Below are positions 49,632 through 58,311 of a DNA stretch of 64,000 bases, one piece after another (positions within the stretch are counted from its first letter, which is position 1; each line of letters begins with the position of its first letter). The notes beneath the pieces were generated by a model. That model saw nothing but the letters and a program-made list of their open reading frames with translations. It had not been told where the DNA came from and made no database searches. Origin of the DNA: DDH964 sp963806685 (GTDB lineage: Bacteria > Desulfobacterota > Desulfuromonadia > Desulfuromonadales > DDH964); contig CAWDZB010000012.1 in the NCBI GenBank assembly GCA_963806685.1, forward strand, positions 1 through 64,000. Direction: 5' to 3'. The position numbers and the translations under genes were made by a program.

Positions 49632-52600
49632 ATGAGCAAACACCGAATCCTCCTCCGCCGCATCCTCATGGCAGTGAGCCTGGGCCTGCTGCTGATCGCG
49701 CTGCTCGCCACCGCCGTTTACCTGTTCCGGGGGCGCCTGCTCCAGGAGCTGGCGCGGCCGCTGCTGGCCCGGGAGCTTTCCCGGCGTTTCCAGGTCGCGG
49801 CGACCATCGACCGTTTGCAGCTGCGGGGCGGGGAGCTGCGGGTCGACGGCCTGCACATCGAGCGGGCCGGGACCGGGCGGCTGGATGTTGTGCGACTGGA
49901 ACTGGGACTCGACCGGCGCATCCTGGGCGAACGGCACCTGCCCCGGCTCCTCCTCGTGGCACCGAAAATCACCCTGTTCGCCCCGACAACGCCCACCAAG
50001 GCGAAGCAGGGTTCCTGGCTCGATCGCCCGCCAATCAGCATCGGCGCGATCGAGATCCGCGACGGCGAGTTCCGCTCCGCCGATGGCAGCCAACCATGGC
50101 GGTTCGATGGCCGGGGAAAGCTCGGGCGGCAATGGACCGTCGCCCTGCGCCTGCAGCCCGGGGATGCGCCGGAGCAGACCCTGGCGCTGCAGGCCAGCGG
50201 CACCTGGGACAAGGCGATCCGCGGGGCGATCGAAGGTCTCCAATGGCGCGGCACCGAGCTGCTCGCCGCACCGCTGCGCCTGGGGCTGGATGCCGGCGGA
50301 TGGACCGACCTGGACGGCGAGATCCGGCTGGCCGCGCTGACCGATGACGACCTGCGCCCCCTGCTGCAGGCGTTAGGGCAGTCGCTGCCGCCAACCCTCC
50401 CCTGGCGCGCCGAAGAGCTGCGCCTGCGCCCGGTGCTGGCGGGGGGCGAATGGCGGCTGGAAGCGCAGGCGGCAGCGCTGCGGGTCGGCGCCGACCGGTC
50501 GCGGGCCCTGCTCCGGGAGGTCACCCTGAGCGGACAGGCGGCCGCCGGTCGGCCCCTGGTCTTTACCGCCCAGGGTCTGCTCGGTTCGGCGGGCGATCCC
50601 CTCGTGGTGGGCGGGCAATGGACCTCGCCGACGCTGGAACTGACCCGTCTCGACTGGCGCAGCCAGGCCCTGCTGGCAAAACCGCTGAACTTCACCCTCG
50701 CCGGCCGGGAGACGGCCGTTGCCGGCGGACTGCACCTGGGACAGCTCGATGACCGGGCGCTGCGGCCGCTGCTCGCTCTGGCGGATCTCCGGCTGCCCCC
50801 CGAGCCGCACTGGTCGCTGCGCGACCTGGTCCTCGAACCGGCCTGGGACGGCAGCCGGCTGCAGCTGGCGATCAATGCCCGCTCCGGCGCCCTCCGCAGC
50901 GGCGAGCGGGAGCTCCGCGTCGGCCCTCTCGGGCTGAAGCTCACCGGGAGTCCAGGGAACTGGAGGCTGAGCGGCACCGGGCAACTCGGAGGAAAAAGCC
51001 GCCTGCAGGGCGACCTGCGGCTGAGTGGGAAAACGCTTGCCGGCCAGGCGATGCTGAAACTGCCAAACCTCGCTGGCCTGCCGCAGCAGCAGGCCGGCCT
51101 CGGCCTGCCGCCCCTGGCCGGGGCCCTGACACTGGAGGCCAAGATCGGCGGCAGCACCGCTCACCCCCGCTTCGACCTGCAAGCCGTGGCCCGGGGGCTG
51201 ACCCGGTCGGACGCCGCCGGACTGCCGGCGCTCGATCTGCAGGCCGCAGCCCGGTTGACGCCGGGGCAGCAGCATTGGCAGCTGAGCGGCGGATCGCTGG
51301 CCGGCAGCCTCTCGGGTCCGGTGAGCGGGACCCTGTCCGGGAGGTTCCAGGGAAGCGTGGGGACCGGCGGCTGGTCGGCAAAGTTAACGGAGCTGAAGTT
51401 CGCAAAACCCTCCTGGTCCTCGGCCGATGGCCTCTCCGCCTACGCCGGGGATCGGCTGACGCTGCAGGGAACCCTTTCCGCCGCCGCCGGCACCCCGGTC
51501 CGGTTCGATCTCCAGGGGGAGCTGGCCGGCGGCGAGCTGCTGCTCGGCGCCTACTATGCCTCGCTGACGGAAATCTCCGCCCGCTTCGGCGTGCAGGGCG
51601 ATTGGAGCGCGGGTAATTACCGCCTGGAGCGTGGCCGGGTAACGATCCCGCAGCTCGGGGAACTCACCCTGGACGGAGTTCTCGGTCCCGCCGGCGCCCG
51701 GCTGACCGCCACCCTCGAGCTGCCCGATCTGGCCAGGGCCCTGGAACAGCATGGCCGCAACCTGCTCGTCGAACCCTTTCCCCGGCTGCAGGGGCTGGCC
51801 CTGGCCGGCAGCTTGCGGATCGCTGCCGCCGGTTTCCGCAGCGACCGGGGGTGGGGGCTGAAGCTGAACCTCGCACCCCGGAAGGTGGCGCTGGGCTGGG
51901 GAAAGAAGGTCCAGGTTGCCGGGCTGGACGGTGACATCCCCCTGCAGCTCGGGCCCGCAGCCGAGGGCGGGGAGCTCTCCGGCCGGCTCTCCTGGACCAG
52001 TCTGGCCGCCGGCCCCCTGCACTCCGGGCCCGTGGGGGTGGCGATCCGCTCCCGGCCCGGAGAGTTGCGGCTGCCGGCGGAGCTGCATCTCGGCCTGGCC
52101 GGGGGCGAGCTGGCGGTGGCCGGCCTCGACCTGGCCCTGCCGCCGCACCCCCTGGAAGGATCGGTGCGGCTGAACCTGAATGGCGTCGAGCTGCAGGTGC
52201 TGACCCGCGAGCTGGGCTGGCCAGAGCTGCGCGGCACCCTCGGCGCCGACCTCGGCCAGCTGCATTATCGCGGCGGCGAACTCGGCATCGCCGGCGAGGC
52301 CGGGATCGAGGTGTTCGGCGGGCAGATCAGGGTTCGCGGGATGCGGGTCCGTGACCTCTTTACCCGCTACCCGGTTTTCCTGGCCGATATCGACTTTACC
52401 GGGCTCGACCTCCACCGCTTGACCGGCACCCTGGCCTTCGGCGAGATGAACGGCGTGATCGACGGTCACATTCATCAGCTGAGCCTGTTCGGCACCACCC
52501 CCACCCACTTCGAGGCCGCCCTCCACACCCGGTCGAGCGGCACCCGCAACATCAGCGTCAAGGCCCTCAACAACCTCTCCATCCTCACCCAGGGAGGATT

Positions 52601-52862
52601 GTCGACCGTCCTGTCGCGGGGGATCTACCGGTTCATCGACTTTTATCGTTACCGCAAGATCGGCATCGTCTGTTCCCTCGAAAACGATCGGTTTCGCATG
52701 CGCGGTACCGCCCGGAAAGGCTCCGACCGCTACCTGGTCTCCGGCGCTTTCCTGCCGCCGCGCATCGATGTCGTCACCAGCAGCCCGGTGGTATCCTTCC
52801 GGGAGATGGTCCGGCGCCTGAAGCGGATCGACCGGGCGGGAGGCAGCGCTCCCCCGCGTTGA
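49632..52862 (+). CDS. YdbH-like / AsmA-type lipid-transfer family protein
   Basis: The 1,076-residue protein has one N-terminal membrane helix (about 10-30) and then a long, repetitive beta-rich periplasmic region full of Leu-Arg-Leu strands, as in AsmA/TAM/YdbH bridges that carry phospholipids between the membranes. The C-terminal part (TGTLAFGEMNGVIDGHIHQL, HTRSSGTRNISVKALNNLS, GGLSTVLSRGIYRFIDFYRY) is typical of YdbH. E. coli YdbH works with YnbE and YdbL; a YdbL-like gene follows here. ATG 49632 is preferred over 49575. Confidence 0.8.
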   Translation: MSKHRILLRRILMAVSLGLLLIALLATAVYLFRGRLLQELARPLLARELSRRFQVAATIDRLQLRGGELRVDGLHIERAGTGRLDVVRLELGLDRRILGERHLPRLLLVAPKITLFAPTTPTKAKQGSWLDRPPISIGAIEIRDGEFRSADGSQPWRFDGRGKLGRQWTVALRLQPGDAPEQTLALQASGTWDKAIRGAIEGLQWRGTELLAAPLRLGLDAGGWTDLDGEIRLAALTDDDLRPLLQALGQSLPPTLPWRAEELRLRPVLAGGEWRLEAQAAALRVGADRSRALLREVTLSGQAAAGRPLVFTAQGLLGSAGDPLVVGGQWTSPTLELTRLDWRSQALLAKPLNFTLAGRETAVAGGLHLGQLDDRALRPLLALADLRLPPEPHWSLRDLVLEPAWDGSRLQLAINARSGALRSGERELRVGPLGLKLTGSPGNWRLSGTGQLGGKSRLQGDLRLSGKTLAGQAMLKLPNLAGLPQQQAGLGLPPLAGALTLEAKIGGSTAHPRFDLQAVARGLTRSDAAGLPALDLQAAARLTPGQQHWQLSGGSLAGSLSGPVSGTLSGRFQGSVGTGGWSAKLTELKFAKPSWSSADGLSAYAGDRLTLQGTLSAAAGTPVRFDLQGELAGGELLLGAYYASLTEISARFGVQGDWSAGNYRLERGRVTIPQLGELTLDGVLGPAGARLTATLELPDLARALEQHGRNLLVEPFPRLQGLALAGSLRIAAAGFRSDRGWGLKLNLAPRKVALGWGKKVQVAGLDGDIPLQLGPAAEGGELSGRLSWTSLAAGPLHSGPVGVAIRSRPGELRLPAELHLGLAGGELAVAGLDLALPPHPLEGSVRLNLNGVELQVLTRELGWPELRGTLGADLGQLHYRGGELGIAGEAGIEVFGGQIRVRGMRVRDLFTRYPVFLADIDFTGLDLHRLTGTLAFGEMNGVIDGHIHQLSLFGTTPTHFEAALHTRSSGTRNISVKALNNLSILTQGGLSTVLSRGIYRFIDFYRYRKIGIVCSLENDRFRMRGTARKGSDRYLVSGAFLPPRIDVVTSSPVVSFREMVRRLKRIDRAGGSAPPR

Positions 52863-52925
52863 AAAGCGGGCGCCGGGGAGTATAGTCAAGAGGCGCACTC
52901 ATCAGCACCGAGGAGGATGTCCATC

Positions 52926-53558
52926 ATGAAAGTTTCCCTGCGTTACCTGGCCTGGTTCTGCCTGCTCCTGGCGGTCTCCTGCGTCACCGTCAATATCTAT
53001 TTCCCCGCCGAGGAGGTCCGCGGCGCCGCCGATCGCATCGTCGGCGAGGTATGGAGCGAGCGGCCGGCCACGCCCGCCGCCGTACCGCCGACAACCCAAC
53101 CTGCCGCCCCGGCCCCGTCGGCCACGCCCCCCGCCTCGCCGGCCGAGCAGAAATCGCCGGGGAGCTCCTGGCTGCGCCTGCTGCAGCCGGCGGTGGCCTA
53201 CGCCGCCCAGGACATCAATGTCAGCACCCCGGAAATCCGCGCCATCCAGGCGAGTATCAAGGCGCGCGCCAGCAAGCTCTTTCCCTACCTGGGCGGCGGG
53301 CAGGTCGGCATCGGCAACGACGGCCTGCTCAAGCTGCGCAGCACCGACGGCCTCGACCTGAAGTCGCGGGCCGAGGTGACCCGCCTGGTCCAGGCCGAAA
53401 ACGCCGACCGGCTGCGCCTCTACCAGGAGATCGCCCGCGCCAATGGCTTTCCGGAGAAGAGCGCCGAAGTACAGGCGATCTTTGCCGACTCCTGGCGCGA
53501 CCAGGCGAGCAAGGGGTGGTATATCGAAGGCGCGAACGGCGGCTGGTCGCGCAAGTAG
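52926..53558 (+). CDS. YdbL-like DUF1318 lipoprotein with YnbE-like N-terminal part
   Basis: The 210-residue protein has a lipobox LLAVSC (Cys about 19), followed directly by VTVNIYFPAEEV, a strand-forming stretch like that of the small lipoprotein YnbE. A Pro/Ala-rich linker (about 45-80) leads to a DUF1318 domain (DINVSTPEIRAIQASIKARA, GGGQVGIGNDGLL, LVQAENADRLRLYQEIARAN, WYIEGANGGW). YdbL is thought to chaperone the YdbH-YnbE bridge. ATG 52926 has GAGGAGG at a better distance than ATG 52917. Confidence 0.78.
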   Translation: MKVSLRYLAWFCLLLAVSCVTVNIYFPAEEVRGAADRIVGEVWSERPATPAAVPPTTQPAAPAPSATPPASPAEQKSPGSSWLRLLQPAVAYAAQDINVSTPEIRAIQASIKARASKLFPYLGGGQVGIGNDGLLKLRSTDGLDLKSRAEVTRLVQAENADRLRLYQEIARANGFPEKSAEVQAIFADSWRDQASKGWYIEGANGGWSRK

Positions 53559-53620
53559 GCCGCTGGCCGTCCCCGGGGCAATCCCCCCGGGGGCAGTACC
53601 GGAATCGGTGGAATCAGCCC

Positions 53621-54484
53621 ATGCGCCGTCTGAAAATCAGCCACCTGACCGAATACCGCTATGCCGGCCCGGTCACCCTTGGGCCCCACACCCTGCTGCT
53701 GCGGCCGCGGGAGGGTGCCGAGGTGCACATCGAGTCCTCGCAGCTGGTGATCACCCCCGCCCACAGCGTCAAGTGGCACCGGGATGCGCTGGACAACGCA
53801 GCCGCGGTGGTCGCATTTCACGAGCCGGCGCAGACCCTCGCCATCACCAGCGAGGTGATCATTCGGCACTTCGTGGAGTCCCCTCTCGATTTCCTTGTTG
53901 CCGACTACGCCGTCAACTACCCCTTCCACTATGTTCCCCAGGATCGGGCCGACCTGCTCCCCTTCCTGCAACCAGTCTATCCCGGCGACGAGGCGGCTAT
54001 CGGCAACTGGCTGAAACAGCTGGGGATGGGACAGCCCGCCGTGCAAACCTACACCCTGCTCGATCAGCTCTGCCACACCATTGCCGGCCGCTTCGGCTAC
54101 ACCGTCCGCGAAGAGCCGGGGGTGCAGCCTCCGGCGCAGACCCTGGCGTGGGGGAGAGGGTCCTGCCGCGACTTTGCCGCGCTGTTCGTCGAGGCCTGCC
54201 GCTACCTTGGCCTGGCGAGCCGTTTCGTCAGCGGCTACGCCCACGCGCCAGCCACCGAGCACTGGTCCGCCACCACCCACGCCTGGGCCGAGGTCTACCT
54301 ACCCGGGCCGGGCTGGAAGGGGTTCGATCCGACCAGCGGCGAGGTGACAGGCCACCGCCATATCCCCGTCGCCGTGGCCCGCCACCCGGAGGCGGTCCCC
54401 CCGGTCGCCGGCAGCTTCATCGGTCCCAACGGCCCTCCCCCGACCCTGGTTGTCGATGTCCGGGTGGTGGCACTTCCCAACTGA
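53621..54484 (+). CDS. Transglutaminase-like cysteine peptidase family protein
   Basis: The 287-residue protein begins LKISHLTEYRYAGPVTLGPH, the bacterial transglutaminase N-terminal domain, and has the core triad: Cys in GRGSCRDFAALFVEACRYLG, His in TTHAWAEVYLPG, Asp in KGFDPTSGE. There is no signal peptide, so it is probably cytosolic. Substrates of this family (protease, amidase or cross-linking) are mostly unknown. It follows the DUF1318 gene by 62 bases. Confidence 0.85.
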   Translation: MRRLKISHLTEYRYAGPVTLGPHTLLLRPREGAEVHIESSQLVITPAHSVKWHRDALDNAAAVVAFHEPAQTLAITSEVIIRHFVESPLDFLVADYAVNYPFHYVPQDRADLLPFLQPVYPGDEAAIGNWLKQLGMGQPAVQTYTLLDQLCHTIAGRFGYTVREEPGVQPPAQTLAWGRGSCRDFAALFVEACRYLGLASRFVSGYAHAPATEHWSATTHAWAEVYLPGPGWKGFDPTSGEVTGHRHIPVAVARHPEAVPPVAGSFIGPNGPPPTLVVDVRVVALPN

Positions 54485-54536
54485 AATAGGCCGGTGCGGC
54501 ACGCTTTCTGGGGCCCTACCACCAGGTTTTCCGAGG

Positions 54537-54581
54537 AAACAGGAAAGGGGCCAGCACAAGCGGCTGACCCCTTTCCTGTTT
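54537..54581. terminator. Bidirectional terminator between convergent genes
   Basis: AAACAGGAAAGGGGCCAGC pairs with GCTGACCCCTTTCCTGTTT (18 of 19 pairs). It lies between the transglutaminase gene (plus) and the outer-membrane protein gene (minus), with A- and T-rich flanks for both directions. Confidence 0.8.
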
Positions 54582-54625
54582 CCTGTTTCCCGTCCGGATT
54601 TGGCCCAGTTCAAACCTCCCGGCCC

Positions 54626-55453
54626 CTAAAAACTGTAAAATACCGCCCCCCCGACCGTGAAATCGGCGGCCTGGCTGGTGAGGCCCTTGCCCAGGTAGCC
54701 ATCCAGGCGGACAGCGTCGGAGACCCAGTATTTTCCCTTGAGGCGGGCCTCCACCTGGTCGGAGGCGGCGTCGGACGGGGCGGTGGAGTACCACAAATCG
54801 AAGCTGGGGAGAAACCGCCGGTTCATCCGGTAGCCGGCCTCCCCTTCCAGGGTGGCGTAGTCCTTCAGCCCGAGAGTCGAGTTGGAGCCCTGGAAGATGT
54901 AGCGCCCTTCCGCGAAGGTGTACCAGGGACCGAACCACTTGCTGGCGCCGATCCCCGCCCCGAGATCGAATTCCCCGCTCCCCAGCCCCTTGTCCTCGTC
55001 GCCGGTGGGGAACTTCAGATAGAGCAGGGGGCGCACGGCGGGGAGGGTATCGCTCTCCTTCTGCAGCAGGTAGCCGGCAGTCAGGGTGGTGTCGCCGAGG
55101 CCGCTCTGCGAGCTGCTGGCGTTGACGCCGCTTTGCATCATTCCCCCCCCGCCGCCGCGGCCGGTGGGGAAACGCATCCCCCCGGCAAAGACGGTGTTGC
55201 TGTTGTTCTGGTACAGGTAGGGGACGATCAGCTCGAAATCGAGACGGTCGGTGGCAAAATAGTCGACGGTCAACGGCACCCGCACCGAGCGGGTGGTGGT
55301 GTCGGTGCCGTAGTCGCCGCTGGCGAAATCGACGCCCAGGCCGAGAGCGTACTGCTTGGCCGCGGCGGCGAAGGAGGGAGCGGCGACCAGCAGCGCCGCC
55401 AGGACCAGCGCAACCGTCGCGGGCAACCGTTTCCAGTAATGAACTCTTACCAT
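54626..55453 (-). CDS. Outer-membrane transporter-like beta-barrel protein
   Basis: The 275-residue protein has a signal peptide (LVLAALLVAAPSFAAA), then many amphipathic strands: YALGLGVDFASGDYG, VPLTVDYFATDRLDFELIVPYLYQNN, a Gly/Met-rich loop, LGDTTLTAGYLLQ, LYLKFPTGDEDKG, and a last strand GGAVFYSF. This fits the MetA-pathway/phenol-degradation-type outer-membrane transporter family. The substrate is not evident. AGGAGGT precedes the start. Confidence 0.72.
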   Translation of the reverse strand: MVRVHYWKRLPATVALVLAALLVAAPSFAAAAKQYALGLGVDFASGDYGTDTTTRSVRVPLTVDYFATDRLDFELIVPYLYQNNSNTVFAGGMRFPTGRGGGGGMMQSGVNASSSQSGLGDTTLTAGYLLQKESDTLPAVRPLLYLKFPTGDEDKGLGSGEFDLGAGIGASKWFGPWYTFAEGRYIFQGSNSTLGLKDYATLEGEAGYRMNRRFLPSFDLWYSTAPSDAASDQVEARLKGKYWVSDAVRLDGYLGKGLTSQAADFTVGGAVFYSF

Positions 55454-55536
55454 TTAGACCTCCTTCGCGAGCTGAAAAAACGGAGGGCAGTCCTTCCTGT
55501 CAGGACCCGCCCTCCGGTACTATAGCGCATTGCCGG

Positions 55537-56016
55537 TTAATTTCCTGCCGGGGTCGCAGGCTGCCCCGGAGCACCGGGCTGGGCCGGGGTGGCGCGATGG
55601 GTTTCTCCCTGGCCGGGGTTGCCGTCGTCCTGCTGACCGTAATGGTGGCCGTTGTCGCTGCCCTGGGCACCGTTGCGGGCGCCGGGGACGCCAGTGGTCG
55701 ATGTACCGTCCTGGTTGCGAAGCTGATCCCGGGACTGGCTGCGATCCTGCTGGCGGGTCTGGTCCATATTTCGGTCCTGCTGACGGTCGGCTTGTCCCAC
55801 GGGACCGCTCATCCCCTGGTGCGGGGCATCGAATCCGCTCCGGTCACCACCCATGCCGTTGCCGCCGCCGAAACCACCACCCATGCCGTTGCTGGCGCTG
55901 AAACCGCCACCCATCCCGTTGCCGCCACCCATGCCGCCGCGGGCCAGGGACAGTCCCGGAGTGCTCAGCCCAAGGGCGGCTGCCAACAACGCTACAAAAA
56001 ATACTTTGCTTTTCAT
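55537..56016 (-). CDS. Secreted Gly/Met/Gln-rich low-complexity protein (159 residues)
   Basis: A signal peptide (MKSKVFFVALLAAALGLSTPGLS-type, to about residue 24) leads to repeats of GGMGGGNGMGGGF, then a Gln/Asp/Arg-rich stretch (ADRQQDRNMDQTRQQD) and a Pro-rich end. AAAAGGAG lies before ATG 56016; the longer frame from 56049 is unlikely. The function is unknown; Met-rich repeats can bind copper, but this is speculation. It is transcribed away from the ECF sigma gene across a long palindrome. Confidence 0.6.
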   Translation of the reverse strand: MKSKVFFVALLAAALGLSTPGLSLARGGMGGGNGMGGGFSASNGMGGGFGGGNGMGGDRSGFDAPHQGMSGPVGQADRQQDRNMDQTRQQDRSQSRDQLRNQDGTSTTGVPGARNGAQGSDNGHHYGQQDDGNPGQGETHRATPAQPGAPGQPATPAGN

Positions 56017-56087
56017 GACTTTCTTTCTCCTTTTTGCCGAGGGGAACAATCGATGGGCCGGGACACCGTCGCCCTTGCCTTACTCCC

Positions 56088-56177
56088 TTAGACGCGGCGG
56101 CGGGAAAAAGGTTTACGAAAAAATTTCTTTCCGGGCACGGACCGGAAGGTAAACTTTTTTCGCCGAGCTGCGTCTAA
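56088..56177. promoter_or_regulatory. Long nested palindrome in the divergent promoter region of the ECF operon
   Basis: Three nested inverted pairs share one centre near 56136: TTAGACGC (56088) with GCGTCTAA (56170), GTTTAC with GTAAAC, and TTCCGG with CCGGAA. The arms are rich in A and T runs. The position between the secreted-protein gene (minus) and the sigma gene (plus) suggests a shared operator or promoter region, or a transcript-end structure. Confidence 0.55.
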
Positions 56178-56274
56178 AAAGTAGAAGGTGAACGCGGCCC
56201 CTCCCGGGCGCCGGGGTGGGGCGAAGCGGACAGTGGCCATTGACAGGGAAGAAGGGCGGGAATACCTTCAGGGA

Positions 56275-56856
56275 ATGGAAACCCGGGCGGAAAAGCTGCT
56301 CCTGGACCGGCTTCGGGAGGGGGACGACGCGGCATTCGCGGAGCTGGTTGCCGGTCACTCGGCCCGCCTGCTTGCCTTGGCCTGGCGGCTGACGGGGAAC
56401 CGGACGGATGCCGAGGATATTACCCAGGAAGCGTTCCTGCGGCTTCATCGCCATCTCGGGGATTTCCGCGGCGACAGCAAGCTTTCGACCTGGCTGCACC
56501 GAACCATCAGCCGGCTGGCCATCGATCACCTGCGCCGGCGCAAACTGAAGGAGCGGATTTTTTTCTTCCGCCGCAGCGACGAGGAGGCCGACCCGATGGA
56601 GCTGGTGGCGGACCCGGGCCCATCGCCGGGGCAGAACTACCTGGCCGGGGAAGTCCGGCAGCGCGTTGAGCGGGCCATGCAGCGGCTCTCGGCCCGCCAG
56701 CGGGTGGTCTTCACCCTGCGCCACCACGAAGAGCTGTCGCTGCGGGAGATTGCCGCCCTGCTCGAACTGGAAGAGGGAACCGTCAAATCCCACCTCCACC
56801 GGGCCGTCCATCTACTGCGCGAGGAGCTGAAGGACCTGCAGGAGAATTCGCCATGA
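56275..56856 (+). CDS. ECF-type RNA polymerase sigma factor (RpoE/SigW-like)
   Basis: About 193 residues from ATG 56275. Region 2: DRLREGDDAAFAELVAGHS, GNRTDAEDITQEAFLRLHRHL, KLSTWLHRTISRLAIDHLRRR. Region 4: ALLELEEGTVKSHLHRAVHLL. An acidic linker with AGEVRQRVERAMQRLSARQR lies between. Upstream in-frame GTG starts (56188, 56233) are possible. The gene overlaps the anti-sigma gene (ATGA). ECF factors usually drive their own operon; the palindromic region upstream is the likely site. Confidence 0.9.
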   Translation: METRAEKLLLDRLREGDDAAFAELVAGHSARLLALAWRLTGNRTDAEDITQEAFLRLHRHLGDFRGDSKLSTWLHRTISRLAIDHLRRRKLKERIFFFRRSDEEADPMELVADPGPSPGQNYLAGEVRQRVERAMQRLSARQRVVFTLRHHEELSLREIAALLELEEGTVKSHLHRAVHLLREELKDLQENSP

Positions 56857-57329
56857 ACAAGCCGTTCGCACCGCCCTGCCCGCCGCCGGAAGAGTTGACC
56901 CTGTTTCACTACCGTGAACTGGAGGAGGCCGAGCGACTGCGGGTGGAAAACCACCTGCAGCAGTGCGGCGCCTGCCGCCGGGAGCTGGAGCAGCTGCAAT
57001 CGACCCTGGCCCGGCTGCCGAAGGAACAGAGGGAGTTCTCCGCCGCGGAGCTGCGAGCCTTCCACCAGCGGCTGAACCAGCGCCTGCGGTCGCGGCAGCG
57101 GCACGCCCTGCGGCCGGCGATGGGCTGGTCCCTGGCCGCCGCCACGGCGGTGCTGCTGCTGGTGACCCTGCACGCCCCGTCACCCCCCTCGCGACCGGCC
57201 CCGCCCGGGGCGGCACAAGTAGGCGGCGTGGCGCAGCGGCTGCCGGACCCGGATCTGCTGCTGAACATGGAGCTGCTGGAGAAGTTGGACATGCTCCAGG
57301 AACTGGAAGGATCGGGGGTCAGCGGATGA
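56853..57329 (+). CDS. Anti-sigma factor with zf-HC2 domain
   Basis: The 158-residue protein starts with a zinc-binding anti-sigma domain (LFHYRELEEAERLRVENHLQ then QCGACRREL, the HX3CX2C pattern), followed by a helical linker and one membrane helix (GWSLAAATAVLLLVTL, about 90-107). The short C-terminal part has ELLEKLDMLQELEG. It should hold the ECF factor at the inner membrane until a signal frees it. It overlaps the genes on both sides by ATGA. Confidence 0.85.
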   Translation: MNKPFAPPCPPPEELTLFHYRELEEAERLRVENHLQQCGACRRELEQLQSTLARLPKEQREFSAAELRAFHQRLNQRLRSRQRHALRPAMGWSLAAATAVLLLVTLHAPSPPSRPAPPGAAQVGGVAQRLPDPDLLLNMELLEKLDMLQELEGSGVSG

Positions 57330-57580
57330 GACGAAAACTCTGCATTCTGCTGCTGGCCGGAGGCATCCTGGTTCCGCCGGACACCGGACTCCATGCCGCC
57401 GAGCGGCGAACGCAGCAGAAGCAGCCTACCCAGCAGGACCAGCCGGCCCAAAAGGCCGAAATCAGCAGCGAGGATCACCAGGTGATCCAGCACATGCAGC
57501 TGCTGGCACTGATGGAGCTGCTGAAGGACATGCCACTCCTCGAGGGGGAAACGAAGACCGTGCCGGAGGGAAAAAAATGA
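57326..57580 (+). CDS. Small exported hypothetical protein in the ECF operon (84 residues)
   Basis: A signal peptide (KLCILLLAGGILVPPDTGLHA) leads to a Gln-rich, Lys-rich mature part (QQKQPTQQDQPAQKAE) and then a helix with QHMQLLALMELLKDMPLLEG, which resembles the C-terminal helix of the anti-sigma factor (LLNMELLEKLDMLQELEG). It may contact the same partner. ATGA overlaps link it to both neighbours. Confidence 0.62.
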   Translation: MRRKLCILLLAGGILVPPDTGLHAAERRTQQKQPTQQDQPAQKAEISSEDHQVIQHMQLLALMELLKDMPLLEGETKTVPEGKK

Positions 57581-58125
57581 ACGCCATCCGAATTGCTTGC
57601 ATCCTGTTGCTGCTCCTCTGTCCGCTGGGCGCCGCCGCGGCCGGGCCGGGGGAAGGGGCCGGCGGGCCGGGCCTGAGCAGCGAGGCCCCCCTCGACCCGG
57701 CAGCGCTGCAGCGCTGGCAGCAGCTCTCCCCCGCGGAGCGGGAGCTGCTGCGGGAGCGCTACCGCCAGTACCAGCAGCTCTCCCCGCAAGAGCAGCAGCG
57801 GCTGCGGGAAAACCTGGCGCGTTTCCGGCAGATGGAGCCGGCGCAGCAGCAGCAATTGGTGGAGCGCTACCAGCACTGGCAGCAGCTTTCGCCCGAACGC
57901 CGCGAGAACCTGCGCCGGCTGTTCCGCCAGTACCAGCAGCTCGATCCCCAGCAGCGCCGGCAGCTTCAGGAGGAACTGAACAAACTCCGGGACCTCCCCG
58001 CTGCGGAACGGGAACAACGGCGGCAGGAGCTGCAGCACGATTTCTTCGGCCCTCGCGGCGGGATGGGCGGAGGCGGCATGGGTCCGGGCGGCGGGATGGG
58101 AGGCGGCCGTGGCATGTCGCGCTGA
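57577..58125 (+). CDS. DUF3106 periplasmic protein with Gln/Arg-rich helical repeats
   Basis: The 182-residue protein has a signal peptide, then four repeats of about 22-25 residues built on RYRQYQQLSPQEQQRLRENL (about 45-145), the DUF3106 pattern. It ends in a Gly/Met-rich tail (GGMGGGGMGPGGGMGGGRG) much like the secreted protein at 55537-56016. Last gene of the sigma operon, followed by a strong terminator. The role is unknown; placement suggests a signal-binding or envelope-stress effector part. Confidence 0.75.
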   Translation: MNAIRIACILLLLLCPLGAAAAGPGEGAGGPGLSSEAPLDPAALQRWQQLSPAERELLRERYRQYQQLSPQEQQRLRENLARFRQMEPAQQQQLVERYQHWQQLSPERRENLRRLFRQYQQLDPQQRRQLQEELNKLRDLPAAEREQRRQELQHDFFGPRGGMGGGGMGPGGGMGGGRGMSR

Positions 58126-58163
58126 AAAAGCTTGCCCCCTGACCTGAACAACCGGCAATTAAC

Positions 58164-58202
58164 GCAGGAGCCCCCGGATCACCACGACCCGGGGGCTCCT
58201 GC
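58164..58202. terminator. Strong terminator after the ECF operon
   Basis: A 14-bp perfect stem GCAGGAGCCCCCGG/CCGGGGGCTCCTGC with a 10-base loop lies between convergent genes. The T run is weak (GTTGGG), so its strength comes from the stem. Confidence 0.75.
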
Positions 58203-58311
58203 CGTTGGGAAAGGAGCACAATTGCTACCGCCAGCCTTCGGCCAATGTGACAGTTCCTCGCTCATTCTCCAGCACGGGAAGGCGCGGGTACCCTCCGGGA
58301 TGGAGGAAAAT

